DNA of 64,000 bases, from NCBI GenBank assembly GCA_030674155.1, contig CM060337.1:43304846-43368845 (forward strand). The letters run 5' to 3'. Source of the stretch: Stramonita haemastoma (taxonomy: Eukaryota; Mollusca; Gastropoda; Neogastropoda; Muricidae). The notes below the pieces were generated by a model. The model was not told where the DNA came from. It did not search any database and was given only the letters and a program-made list of their open reading frames with translations. Both the position numbers and the translations under genes were made by a program. Below are positions 1 through 64,000 of the stretch, piece after piece (position 1 is the stretch's first letter; every line of letters starts with the position of its first letter).

Positions 1-37
<37 letters not shown>

Positions 38-410
38 CTCTCCTCTCTCTCCCCTCTTCTGTCTGTCTGTCTGTCTGTCTTGGACAGATATATTTTTTAG
101 ATTTTATAACAGATAAATGAAGAGAGTATTGGGGGAGGTTAGGGCGAGATAGAGAGAGAGAGGAAGGGAAGATCAAAAAAAAAATTTTGATTAAAAAAAA
201 GAAAAGTTAAATGAAGGGAGTTGAAAAACTAACTGATAAAATAATACACAAGCAACCATCCCACAAAAGAAGATGGAAATCATTCATTTGAATAATTCAT
301 TTTTTAGGCTTCAGGCAATTAACCAAATGACATTCCGCCTGAAGTAAGTTAGCACATCAAACTATACACTGAGCTCAACGATTGTTAACAGATAGTCATG
401 GTGGTTTCAG
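1..410 (+). other. TTC17 intron, 3' part
   Basis: Intron sequence upstream of the first visible coding exon. It opens with a (CT)n run at 1-58 followed by (TCTG)n at about 59-80, then AT-rich unique sequence. No exon, signal peptide or promoter is recognisable, so the 5' end of TTC17 must lie before the window. Confidence 0.6.
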
Positions 411-52213
<51,803 letters not shown>

Positions 52214-52424
52214 AGGAATGTGTGGTGTAGTGCTAGATTAGAATTGATTGTGTGACACGAGGTGCCTTGAAAAGTCATTCCCCCCTTTGACACTTTTTGA
52301 AAAATGTTTATAACATGATGTGTGTGTTTTATTTATTTCCTTTTTTTTTTGTATTTTATTTTATATGAGTAACTTGTGGTTTGGTATGTGTTTTGTACAG
52401 AAGTGTTCAGCGATAGTCATGTGT

Positions 52425-52692
<268 letters not shown>

Positions 52693-52910
52693 AAATAATG
52701 AAAAAGTAGAGAGAGACAGAGATGTTGTGAAAGAGAAGATTTTGTAGAAAATTTTAATACACATTTTTTCAATGTGCCTGTGAGTTTGTATTACATGTAT
52801 GTATGCAGGCATGTATCATGATTGTGCGCAAGATGTAAATGTGTGCATGCATCCTAAAAAAGACACAAGCAGCATTTTTTTTTTTGTGATCCTGTATATG
52901 TGTTTATATG

Positions 52911-52989
<79 letters not shown>
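52911..52989. repeat. (TG)n microsatellite
   Basis: Pure TG, about 78 bp. Confidence 0.97.
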
Positions 52990-52990
<1 letters not shown>

Positions 52991-53305
52991 AATTGTGTCA
53001 CATTTTGGGCAGCTGTAGTTGTATGCATATCCTTCTCTGATTCCATGCATGTGTGAGGTGTGTTAACCTGTATTTTAAAGGAAGTGTATGTGTGATGCTT
53101 GTCTGTGGTTTCTTTACTCCTGTATCTGCAGCCTTACATCAGGCTTTGTGGAACACGAGTGTGTACGTGTTGGATATGTGTGGGGCTTTGTGCATCGAAA
53201 TGGATCAATTTTATTTACAAACTCTTGTTAGAAGACCTACCAGATATTTTAGAGGGCATCACTTGCAATGCCTAAAAATCCATAAATTACTCCGTTTTAT
53301 GTCCT

Positions 53306-53319
53306 GTTGCCATGGAAAC
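53306..53319 (+). promoter_or_regulatory. X-box-like motif (RFX consensus)
   Basis: GTTGCCATGGAAAC fits the RYYNYY-N2-RRNRAC X-box consensus, followed closely by CCAAT and AATATGGC (YY1-like). Single motif matches are weak evidence; no promoter context is otherwise visible. Confidence 0.25.
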
Positions 53320-53914
53320 AATCCAATATGGCCACCAAAACTAACTGTTTCCAACTGTCATGCCTTTTTTTTTTTTTTTATCTGTACCAAGTGCAAAAAA
53401 ACCCTGTTTTTGCAGACGTGTTCTACTACCAGAATTCCTTAAATTCACACAGGGAAAAATCTCCATAAATAATTGCATTTAGCCTTTTCTTTTTTTCTTT
53501 GGGCCACTTTTCTGCCTGTCTTGATGAAGCCTTTATATCACACAACTGCCCAACAAGTGCAGAGAGCTACATGTGATGCATCAAATACTGCTGTGAAGAC
53601 ATGCAGTGCCATCATGAAAGCAGAGAAGGAAATTATGAATGAGCATGTTTGACTTTGTTGTTGCTGTTGTTGTTGTTGCTGTTGCTGTTGTTGTTGTCCT
53701 CGATTTACGTCTGTTCACTCTTAGTGATATTAGATGGAGGGAAAAAAGTGTGAAAGTTGAGGTGGTGGTGGAGGTACTACTGAAATGTGTGCAGGAAAAA
53801 AATAGTTTACATTTTTTAAAAACCTCGCAAAGCAAGAACACAGTTCATTGGTTGTCTTCATTCCAGCCAGCTCACTTGCAAACACATAACTTTTTTTTTT
53901 TTTAATAAATCTAA

Positions 53915-54121
53915 ATTCTTTTATTTCGAGTATAATTGATTAGCACTCATGTGCTTTTTTTTACATCCTGTCCCTGTGTGTATGTAGTTTTGTACATTGT
54001 CATTTGTTCCCACTGACACACAATGGCCTACTCTTCCGAAAGGTGGAATAGAGTTAAGTGTACACAATATGTTCTCTGTGTTGTAGACAGGATGTTGGTT
54101 TAAAGTCTCATCTGAACAATG
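53915..54121 (-). mobile_element. tRNA-SINE family 1, 5'-truncated, diverged
   Basis: On the minus strand: 'cagatgagactttaaacc', 'aatggcctactcttccg' complement, and tail 'agcacatgagtgctaatca'. The head is missing. Confidence 0.78.
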
Positions 54122-54194
54122 CACACATGCATGCACAAAGGGATATGTATACTTATAAATACACAAGATGTGGATTTCTCATCTTCAAGAAATC

Positions 54195-54790
54195 TAGAGA
54201 TTGAGGCCATTAGATCAGAAATAAAGCGTTTTACTGTTACAGAGTGACAGAAAGGGATTCTCGGTTATTATTATTTACAAGAAGGGATTTTCAGTTACAG
54301 AAAAGGATTTTCAATTATGGTATAAGGGAGAGATTTTAGTTATGGTATCACAGAATGGGATTTTCAGTTACAGAAAGGGATTTTCAGTAGCTAATGTATG
54401 ACAGAAAGGGATTTTCATTCATTTGTATATAACAGAAAGGGATTTTCAGTTACAGAAAGGGATTTTCAGTAGCTAATGTATGACAGAAAGGGATTTTCAT
54501 TCATTTGTATGATAACAGAAAGGGATTTTCAGTTACAGAAAGGGATTTTCAGTAGCTAATGTATGACAGAAAGGGATTTTCATTCATTTGTATATAACAG
54601 AAAGGGATTTTCAGTTGTTATGGTATGATAAAAAGGGATTTTCAGATAAAAGGTTTTGTTAAAGTGTGACTGAAAGGGATTTTTTAGTTGTGTATTTGTT
54701 GTTTAAAACTATGACAGAAAGAGATTTTTATATGTTCATTTTTTGTTAAAAGTTAGACAAAGAATTTTCAGTTGTTGCTGCAATTGGTAA
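54195..54790 (+). repeat. 'acagaaagggattttcagt' minisatellite with higher-order structure
   Basis: Basic unit acagaaagggattttcagt. Between about 54360 and 54615 a composite of roughly 106 bp (unit, 'tagctaatgtatg', unit, 'cattcatttgtata') is repeated almost perfectly about 2.5 times. The array decays downstream into 'gttgttaagatgtaaa' repeats to about 54965. Confidence 0.9.
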
Positions 54791-57700
54791 GATGTATAAA
54801 TGGGGTTCTTCTATGTTAACTTTGGTTGTTACGTGTGAAGAAGGGGTTACACTTGCTAAGTTGTTACTAAGATGTAAAGAAGGAGCTACTCTACAGTTGT
54901 TAATTTGTTGTTAAGATGTAAATAAGGAGTTCTCAGTTGCTAATTTATTATAAAGCTGTAAATAAGGGATTGTGGGTTGTTTGGTTATGGACTGATTGTA
55001 GTAAAGTTGTCAGTCAAGATCAGGTGTAGGTGAAGACAGAAAGCTGATCCCAGCTTGTCACGTGTTGGAAAGTAAGGCAGACAGGGAAGCCTCAGAGAGG
55101 AGCTGGACATGTTTCTCTACTCACTTAATTCTGTCCTGTGCTTTTTACCAGGTATTTCTATTCTTTTGTTTATGATTTTTTCCCCTACTGGAATATGGAC
55201 AGAGAAACTGGGAAGCCTTTTACTGTAGGCTTGTTCCTTTGCCTGTTGTCAGTCATCATGGATTATGGAAATGCTGATTTTTTTTTCTTCAGGTAGGCGT
55301 ACTGTTTGTAAAAAGTGTTTGTTTCTGTTTTGTGGTATGGGGAATGGATGAATTTGTGGTATAAAGAATGGAAGAATGAGGAAGAAGGCGGTTTGTCATG
55401 AAGTTTTGGTTGGTTGGTTTGAAATGAATGCAAGTTAAGAAAGGTCCCTGTTGACTCTCCCAGAAATATATGTGGTGTGCTTGTTTGTGTCATCCTGTGT
55501 TTTTTGTTCATTTATACATGCATGCATGTACACATATAATTGCGGAGTATGTATTATGAGTGTGCCAGTTTATATTTGTTTATGAAGAACTCGAGTATTT
55601 TTCATTCAAATCTGCCTGCAGTCTTTATTACTCACTTTGGTACTGGTTTGAATGATTCCAATGATTTGTGTTTCAACTGCCAGAGAAGAACATTGGGACC
55701 GGTGTGACTTCTGCCACAAAGAGCAACTGAAGAAATATGATATTGATAAGGAATGGATTTTTCAGCTTGGGGATTAAAAAAAATCTTTTCCATAATGATG
55801 GTTTGTTCTAAGCCATACACAGAAGGGGGGGGGGGGGGGGGGGGGATGTATTCACTTAACAAATTATCTTTGTTGGAGGAGAAAGTGTTATTTTGTTGGC
55901 TCTGTGTTTATTTTTTCATCGAGATGGTTTGTGTTTGATGTCTTTTTGTTCAGATTTTGATGGCTTTGATATGTTGAATTATGCTGAGTACATCGATACA
56001 CCACACTGCTGCTGATAGGAAAGAAAGGAAGATTGGGCCAGGGAGATGGTGATTTTTCTCTCAGTTTGGAACAGTTAATGAAGGGTACCCTTTGTATGTA
56101 TAGTACTGCCACTGCTGCAAAATTCTTCAATTTGATCTAATGGGTAAAGGGCACAAAATCTGCACACACTGGGATGGGTATAGTGTAGAAATTGGTGCGG
56201 CACACACTGCTATGATTATAGAGAGAGAAACTAAGCAAACTGGGGATGTTTCTCTTTTTTGTTGTTTGGTTGGGTGTTTTCTTGTTTGGCCTGGCTTCAT
56301 AACAGGGGCTGATTTGTCTATTGCAGCAGTATGTAGTTTTGCATTAGGATCCCAAAAGACTAACTGTCATATAACAAAAGTTGGCTTGAAGAACAGTTTA
56401 CTGTGCTCACAGCTGTTGGAGTGATGTGCCTTTGTTGTTGTTATCGTAAGATAGATCAGTGCATAGCTTTGATGATGGGACAAGTAGTCCGTTATTACTA
56501 GGAATCTTTTTTGGTTTTTACTTTTCAAACCCTCAAGTGTTCTAGAACAGTTATCTTTTTTACTCTTTATTCAGTTTTGTCCATGCTGTTTTTTGTAGTA
56601 GGGATAGGTCACTCTGCACCAGTAAAAAAGCTTGATAGATACATACTGGCTTGAATTTTTGAGCTAGGGATATTTCAGTGGAAAATGACTGGCTGCCCAG
56701 CTTAACCCTGGAACAGGGAGATCCATCAATTCGGCCATGACTTGCTGGCTGGCTTGGGTTCGGGATGGATTATTCCACTTTTTTTTTTTAGAGCAGGTAT
56801 GTTTGGCATAAAAAGCTATGTTTTATCAATTGGGTTTAGAGTCGTATTCCGGTTCTATAGATTTAGTACTAGCTTGCATTGACAGTGTTTTCATCTGTCT
56901 TTTCAAAGCTGTGTGGGTCAGGTAGAGTTCATATGTGTCAAAGCTTTGTAAAGGTAACTCTCCTCTATGGAAATTAGGGAGTAAGGAATAAAAGGTAACT
57001 GTGGCCACATTATGATAGGTAGGAAGATCATCAATCAGTCTGCAAAAGTTGTTTTTTTTTCATGTATGTTGTTTTTTTCTTATGTATGCTTTGTCTGCAT
57101 TCTGTGAGGGAAACCTGTATACATTTTCAAAACTCAACGTTGTAAATACTCACCATTCTCCAACCATGTCCTACATGTGATTTTTTAACAGAGGAAAAGA
57201 AAGGTATTGCCGGAGAAACAAGGAGTTGAACAAAAAAAACTCTCCTTGCAGTGTAGGCACGCTTCTGCGTGTTCCTTGTCTGTTATTTTAGAGAAGTACA
57301 AGGTCATGTGTAATGTTCACCATTCTTTTTTCTTCTAGTGGAGAGAGACGCTAGTGGTCTTTCCCTTTTTCTGTGATCACAGAAAATTTGCTACAATTCC
57401 AAAAATCAAAAGCTGCTAAATTTCAAACACTTTTTTTCTTTACTCCATTCGGTATTTTTTCCTAGATATAAGTGAGTTGTAAATACTTTAAGAAATCCAG
57501 TTGTTTGCGGGAAAGCATTGATGATCTCTTTTGCATTTTTTTTTTTGTCTATGGGGTGTTTTTTTGTTCATTTGTTATTGGGGTTGTTTGGTTTTTTTGG
57601 GGAGGGTGGTGGTGGTGGAGGAGTAAAGGGGTGCTTGTTTTATTTTTTCAGTTAAATGGAGGTTAGGGGGGGGGGGGGGGTCCTGTTTATTTAATGGTTT

Positions 57701-58276
57701 AGAGTGTCTGTTTCATTTGAAATTATGGAATTGTTGATTAACAATTGAAATGTGAGCACTTATTTTATGGCTCTCTTTTGGGAGGGGAGGTGTTATTTTA
57801 TTTTATTTTTTGGGGGAGAGTGTTGTTTTGTTTTGCTTTCAGTTTGGAGATAAGGAGGAAGGGAGAGCACAGGGGGGGGGGGGGATTGTTTACTTTTTGG
57901 TTCCTGTTTTTAAGTATTGTGTTTCAAATAAAATCATGGACCAGTTGATAAACCATGGATATGTGACCACTTTTTGTTGGCTCTTTTTTATGTTAACGCC
58001 ACCTATATTTCAATCAAAATTCAGTATTATAAGATTAAAAATTTTAAATGATTACTATTCTTCTCTTTAGGATTTTCAGCATTGAACTGATATTGAAAAA
58101 AAAACAAAAAAACCTCTGATCATGCAAAGACCTATATGTGTGGTGATGTTTTTCATGTGCAGCATGCAGGTTTATCTGGCAAAATGTCAATGATCTCTGT
58201 GATACATTACCAGCATCACTTAGATAGGCCACCAGACTGCTCAAGCTTTGTTCACTGTATTTTACTGCACGGCCAT

Positions 58277-58321
<45 letters not shown>

Positions 58322-58400
58322 TGAGTGCGGTGTGTGTGTGTCTTTGTGTGGTGTGTGTGTATTGTTGTGCCATGTTGCTGCTGCTTTTCTATGCAATTTG

Positions 58401-58470
58401 AATAAATAAAGCAATCAGATCAAGCCTGTGAGTGAGTCTTTGTGTGTTGTGTGTTGTGTGTGTGTGTGTG

Positions 58471-58475
<5 letters not shown>
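58401..58475 (+). terminator. Candidate poly(A) signal with GT-rich downstream element
   Basis: Overlapping AATAAATAAA at 58401-58410, followed 30-65 bp later by a GT-rich stretch (58438-58475). This is the best candidate 3' end for the plus-strand TTC17 transcript, which would give a 6.2-kb 3' UTR, or for another unseen transcript. Confidence 0.4.
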
Positions 58476-58507
<32 letters not shown>

Positions 58508-58508
58508 G
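58476..58508. repeat. (TGTC)n microsatellite
   Basis: About eight TGTC units after a TG tract. Confidence 0.93.
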
Positions 58509-58734
58509 CATTATGACTGACAGAACTGGAAAAGCAGTCTTTTCTCATCAAACTTTTCACTCAAAACCACACATTTTTTAATCAACATAGTGCATGCAAC
58601 TGAAGAGGGCAAAAGTAGTGCACACAAAGTTTTAGACAGTAAACTCTAGAGAGGACAAATAGTAGAGTGGTCACATACACACTCACACACACACATGCAC
58701 AAACACATGCACACACACACACACAACACATACA

Positions 58735-59070
58735 CGGGGGGGGGGGATATAGCCTAGTGGTCAGAACATTGCGTTCGCAATTTGACGACCCGGTTCGATT
58801 CCCAGTTGAGGGGATTTTCCCCCTGGAGTTAACATCAGTGCTGACTCCACCCCCCCAAAAGTCCTTCGGATGAGACTATAAACCAAGGCCCCGTGTGCGA
58901 ACGCACAAACATCTTGCGCACAAGTTAAATCCTGTTCCGCTTTTCGTAAGAGTAGGCCATCGTGTGCCGGTGGGAACAGATGACATTTACAAAACTGCAT
59001 ACACACAGGGACTGGATGTAAAAAAGCATATGAATGCTTATTCTACTATCCTCGATATAAAAGAATTTAA
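58735..59070 (+). mobile_element. tRNA-derived SINE, family 1, full length
   Basis: G-rich start, 'gatatagcctagtggtcaga' head, 'gacccggttcgattccc' B-box-like, body with 'agtccttcggatgagacta', then 'gggaacagatgacattta', tail 'gaatgcttattctactatcc' and A-rich end. Confidence 0.9.
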
Positions 59071-59902
59071 AAAAAAAATAAAAACACACACACACAACAC
59101 ACATGCACACACACACACACACAACACACCATCCATATTTCAGTCTAGTAAAAGTATATTTCCACACAAAAATTTGCAGTACAGTGCACCATGATCTACA
59201 AGCCATACATCAAACCAGAGAAAAACAAGACAGCTGCAATCGATGAAAAAGCTATGCAACACAGCACAGCCTCCGACGATTTACATCTTTTTTTTTCTTT
59301 TTTTAAAAATCATCACACCCAACCACCAATGGCTATACTGCGATCTGTTTCATCATCGCACTGTGTGGAGACGACATTAATTTAATTAACAGAGAGTTTA
59401 GGGTTAAACAGGTTCACATTGAGTCGCATACACAGCAATAAATCTTCGTTACTTCCACACAAGCTCTGAAATGTTAACAGTAAATTTCACAACAAACAGC
59501 ACGATATATTTATATATACATATATTGAAGTATCGAAGTCTATGTAGGAGTGGAGATGGGTGGCTATTCTTCTTAAGTATCAGAGATTCATACAAAAACG
59601 GACAAGCTACATTGACGTTTGTTAGTTTATTGTGATACCCAGCTTTGAAGGCTGCCCATGAAATAACAATGAAAACTGCTATTGATGCTTGACATGTAGT
59701 TTAAAAATCATAAAAACCGACTCCTTTGTGAAAAAAAAAAAAACCATTGAAGAAGGTAACGACTTCAAACTGGTAATGCCAATTTCTAAGAACTGTTGTG
59801 TGTGTCTGAGAACTGTGTGTGTCAGAACTGTTTTCAGTGATCTGTTGTCCGGGTAAGTCAGCACCCAGTGATCCAGTACAAAGCAATCATACAGAAAAAG
59901 AG

Positions 59903-60012
59903 CACTCCCTCCTTTAAAAAAAGAAAGAAAAAGAACACTCCCTCCTTTTAAAAAGAAAGAAAAAGAACACTCCCTCCTTTTAAAAAGAAAGAAAAAGGAA
60001 CACTCCCTCCTC
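59903..60012 (+). repeat. About 35-bp tandem repeat, 3-4 copies
   Basis: Units 'aagaacactccctccttt' plus 'taaaaagaaagaaa'. Confidence 0.88.
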
Positions 60013-61344
60013 CCTTAAATAAAAAAAAACAAAAGCCATTAAAGCACTTGGACATACTCATTGCTATTTATTTCTTTTGGAAAAAGTGGTTAAACTGTGT
60101 ATACCACTTTCACTAAGAGAAAAAGGGTGTCTGTGATGTCCCACTTTCCCTTGGCTTTTTTTTAATCTTCATTCCTGTTTTCCAGGCAAGACATTGGCCC
60201 TTGGTTAGGACAGCCAAGGTTTAAAAAACGGTATTTGTGACGCTCCACCACATAAGGAGTCGTATTGCACCAGAGATTAATTTTTAGTTATTAACATAAT
60301 GTTAATATGCAATAAAATGGCTATACAACACAAAAGACAAGATTGAAAATCGGACACTTCTATCAAAAGTTATCACAAATTAAAATGATAGACTGCAGGA
60401 AATGTCAAATGAGAAATTGACAGGTTAAGCATCATGATAGGTGGTCAGAATGAGGGCTTTGCTATTTTCAAACCATGTTTAAAGACAAAAGGAAACAAAA
60501 TTATGCTTTGATATTTCACTACAAGGTAGAATAAGTGCTATAGTTTTATAATCCATCAAAATCTCAAAACCGAGAGCCTCACCCCCACCTGCCTTTAATG
60601 GCTCCTAGCAGAAAAGTAGAATATGTGCTAAGCGACTCATTTCGCGGTGAAGCGTCACATTTGTCATTGACACGGTTTCCCCTGGATAGCCACACAGAGA
60701 AGAAAGGATACAAATTATTGCCAACTGCACTGAAATTCTCCTGCAGCTTGTGATAAATCCATCTACAGCTGTTGCCCAGTGTGTATATAACATATATATA
60801 GGTAAAACCACATGCGTGAAAAACATGCCAACATACCTACAGATATCCACACAAACATAACACCACTTCCTTTCAAACTTGATGATCCAATTTCAAATGA
60901 AAAATATGTCAAATCATTACTTTTGTTGTTGAATAAAATTATCACTGACTGATGCAGTTTCAACTAGAAAAATATTTTCTAAAAATAGTTTGGGGATGTT
61001 GATTAAAAGGACCAACATCACTTCAGACTACAGGTGTAAAAAAAATAGTATAAAATAATCTGTCACTGAAAATCAAGAGGTTAAGAGAGGGAAAACAAGC
61101 TGTACACAGGGAGACATGCTGCTAACTGAAGGCACAGAGAACTGATGGCACGAAAAAGACAAGATTTTTTTTTTCGACATAAAACTAAGAAGGTAAAAAG
61201 AAAACATTGATAAAGCTTCAAATGGAATCCAACAGTATCTCCCTTTAAAATGTTGCTCCTCAGTATGATAATTGTGTATCGAATCAAAATCGAAATCCTA
61301 GAATGGATCGCACTGCATTTTCAATGATATGCCTGTCAGTGTTG

Positions 61345-61392
61345 TCATTTCCCTTCATGGAATAATTAAAACATTTTTGACTTGACTTTCAT
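61345..61392 (-). repeat. Dispersed repeat end, inverted copy
   Basis: The reverse complement reads 'gtcaagtcaaaaatgtttta', then 'attattccatgaaggg', equivalent to 2410-2452 and 61921-61955. Confidence 0.6.
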
Positions 61393-61920
61393 ATCTAAAC
61401 TTCAGAGGATTTTTTTTTCCTTGAAAGAAGAGTGCCGCTTGTTGTGGTAAGAGCTTGTCATGGCTGAAGACAATCTCACAATAACATTGTACAGCAAAAC
61501 AACATCTTTATGTAGGCTTTGGTGTTTAGCTAAAATCAAAAACTAATAAAGCTTTTGGCCTAGACCAGGTTTTTTGGGGTTTTTTAAGTTTCTGCCATGT
61601 TTATCATTTTAACTGTTTCTGCTCTTCACAACATAGTCAAGTAAAGACACACAAAAGTGCCACACCTCCGTTCCTATAGCAAGTCAGGAATTCTGTTGTC
61701 CAATACACGGATGACCGGCACCTCTACCCCTTGAACCACAGCCCTGGAATACTTCCACTTCCAACTCCACCTAGATGTATGTACACCACCCACTGCAGAA
61801 CGCAGCCTTCCTTTGGTTCCCGTCTTGTCTATGATCTGAACATAGGTTTCCTACAACTATCAACATTTAACGTGATCATCCTCTATCAGTGTAACTTGGA
61901 ACAAAAACCATCACGTCATT

Positions 61921-61960
61921 CGATTCAAAACACTTTAATCATCCCATGAAGGGCAATATA
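61921..61960 (+). repeat. Dispersed repeat end, direct copy
   Basis: 'cactttaatcatcccatgaa' plus 'gggcaata' matches 2425-2452. Confidence 0.6.
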
Positions 61961-62477
61961 GCATGTACAGAAATGAAGAATTATCTCCCAACCCCCCTCT
62001 TTCTTTCAAAAGAAAACAAGACATGTATACAAACATTATACAGTCAACACATGCATTTACATCTAATCTGTTAGCTACCAACTTTCATCAGCTAGCAAGA
62101 GTTTTGTTGAAAACCAAGAAAAAAAAAAGACAAGAAAAATCACACACGAACAAAAAAACAAAACACCACTTCTCTTAGGACTGACCTCAACTGCCATCAC
62201 TAAAAGTCACAAAATCAACTAGTCTCTCACATTTTTTCTTCTGTTTTTAGCTTTTTTTTTCTTTTCGAGAAAACACAACCACTTCACACACTTATTCCAA
62301 AAAACCAAAATCAGAAAACTACTTGTTCAACACCTACACTATTTACATTTTATAATAATCTGGTTTTTATTCGGAGGGTTATGGACACTGACTGACTTCA
62401 CGTTCACAAAGCAAAACTACCACTCCAGTCCAGGCATGGGAACTGCCCAAAGTGCTGGGGAATGCAGAAGCTGAGAA

Positions 62478-62659
62478 CAGGCCTGCATGTGTTTGCACAC
62501 AGGGCTTCGGCTTATAGTCTCATCCAAAGGACTTTCGGGGAGAGTGGAGTCAGCACTGATGTTAACTCCAGGGGAAAAATCCCCTCGAACGGGAGTCAAA
62601 CCTGGGTTGTCAAATTGCGAGCGCAATGTTCTGACCACTAGGCTATCCCATCCCCCCAT
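62478..62659 (-). mobile_element. tRNA-SINE family 1, head half only
   Basis: On the minus strand it starts 'ggggggatgggatagcctag' and includes the A- and B-box-like parts and body to 'aaacacatgcaggcc', then stops. The 3' half and tail are absent, opposite to the usual 5' truncation. Confidence 0.85.
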
Positions 62660-63000
62660 AGGCACCCTTCTGACCCAGCTGGGTGTAACCATGCCTACGA
62701 GCCTTATTCCCATGCCTGGTTTCATTATGCAGGCTACCAAATCCACACCATGCCTCTCTCTGTTCTATCCTAACTCTACATACATCTGGCAATTAATTCA
62801 ACAGACCAACATCATCTGGTTTGAGTCCAGGTAATCTAAAAAGCGCTTCAAATTTAGTGGATAACTTACCCACTTTTTTTTTTTAAATTCGCTTTTCTAC
62901 TACTCACAAACAACAAAAAGCAAGCTTCAAAAGCTACAAAAGATATTCTGAACTACAAAATTCAATGACACCCATTTATCCTCGGTGTATATATATACAA

Positions 63001-63115
63001 AAATCAGACCCACTTTCTTCAAAGTAAAATCAAAGATTGTTAATTCAACCTTTTCAAATAGACCCATTTTCTTCAAAATACAATCAAAGATTGTTAATTC
63101 TACCTTTCCAAAAAC
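63001..63115 (+). repeat. 58-bp tandem duplication
   Basis: The block 'agacccacttctt'-like, 'aatcaaagattgttaattc' occurs twice (about 63005 and 63060). Confidence 0.85.
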
Positions 63116-64000
63116 TTTTTTTTTAATAGTTAGGGTGAAATGCTATCATCCTTTACATAAAAGGTACATTTTTCTGAGTTATTTTAATTAGTTTAAATCA
63201 TTAAAAAAAAAATCTTCTTCATACACACTCAGCGCTAGTATCCATACAAGCATCTAGATATGTACACTATATTCAAAACAAAACTAAAAAAATATAAGAA
63301 TGTAAGTTTCAAAGCAAAAATGTTATGTATGTTTAAAAAAAAGCTTGCCATAAAAAGACTAGAGGATGTAAAGCGAGATGGAAAAAAAAGAGAAAAAGAA
63401 AAACATAAAAGGTGAAGTATATGATTACAGTTCAAACAAATCCACACGTCATTTAGTGAATACATGAACATGATAAAGAATGTAATCATAAAGAGAGCAG
63501 TCTGTCCATTATAAATGTTGAGACGATTCAAGAAAGCATTCACAACAGCGCAGTGTTAAAGTGCTCAGCATTCATTTTTTATACAAAAAGAAAAAAAGAA
63601 TACACATATATCTACTGTGGTAATCAATGTGGCACAGGTTATCATCTTAAGTAACATATACGAGACAATATGGCGTCAACAGCGATTCAACATCAATAAT
63701 GATGCAGGGAGCATGAGGAAAAGGCCCACTCACCACTCCAGACTTTGGACAACTTTAAAGTTGAGAAATGACCAAGTTTATAGCAATGACTAAATCACAA
63801 TTTAGGATTAGCACCTATGAAACCAAAAATTTGCCATGTGTGAGTGTATGTGTGTATACGTGCGCATTATGTATAAATATGCATGTATGAGTGTGATGTT
63901 ACAACCGAATATGGTCAGTATTATTCCAAAATGTGCAGCAGTCCTACACAATTGAGTTTCAATTTCAGTTCACATTATGTCGCCAAGTTCAACCCTTTAT

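Larger units (their letters stand above)
59071..64000. other. AT-rich region without recognisable gene
   Basis: No conserved exon on either strand. Features are a 36-bp tandem repeat (59903-60012), an inverted dispersed-repeat end (about 61345-61392), its direct partner (61921-61960), a SINE head (62478-62659) and a 58-bp duplication (63001-63115). The lower microsatellite density compared with the TTC17 introns could mean the 3' UTR of a minus-strand neighbour, but nothing proves it. Confidence 0.5.

Noticed and set aside
58735..58800. tRNA gene
   Set aside because: A- and B-box-like sequences belong to a SINE head; no complete cloverleaf, and the same head recurs in other copies.

Overview
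The window is metazoan nuclear DNA, most likely from a lophotrochozoan and probably a marine mollusc. The evidence is GT-AG introns, dense (CA)n, (CT)n and (TATC)n microsatellites, tRNA-derived SINEs, RTE-like LINEs with FADD-box reverse transcriptase, and one protein-coding gene spread over about 52 kb. The species cannot be fixed from sequence alone. The assembly looks like poorly polished long-read sequence: conserved exons carry many single-base losses, mostly in short C or G runs.

The one host gene I can support is the plus-strand orthologue of TTC17 (tetratricopeptide repeat protein 17). I traced 27 coding exons (v1 to v27) from 411 to the stop codon at 52211-52213. The exon or exons encoding the signal peptide and N-terminus lie upstream of the window. 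The visible exons sum to about 3.99 kb (about 1,330 codons), longer than the roughly 1,140-residue human protein. The extra length lies mainly in v16-v22. The gene carries three TPR cassettes, v4-v7, v13-v15 and v25-v27, each introduced by an exon ending in an AL-K/Q helix.

Layout: 1-12.4 kb holds v1-v13, with a 46-bp minisatellite abutting v9. 12.4-14.8 kb holds a tRNA/5S-like SINE, a minus-strand LINE 3' fragment, the central TPR exons v14-v15 and a minus-strand SINE. 14.95-17.45 kb is a 5'-truncated RTE-like retrotransposon inside intron v15. 18.4-32.7 kb holds the divergent exons v16-v21. 32.7-45.1 kb is a 12.4-kb intron full of microsatellites, minisatellites and SINE/LINE fragments. 45.1-52.2 kb holds the C-terminal exons v22-v27, with a 1.77-kb TIR element (47950-49723) 64 bp upstream of v26. 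52.2-58.4 kb is a presumptive long 3' UTR or flank ending near a double AATAAA with a GT-rich downstream element. 58.7-64 kb holds SINEs and AT-rich sequence with no recognisable exon.

I see no operon, CRISPR array, functional tRNA/rRNA gene or clearly new gene system. The most notable observations are the repeated splice-acceptor minisatellite before v9, the TIR element with an internal CT-rich tandem array, the tRNA/5S-like SINE family, the threefold exon module of TTC17, and the systematic single-base deletions that any automated gene model would stumble on.
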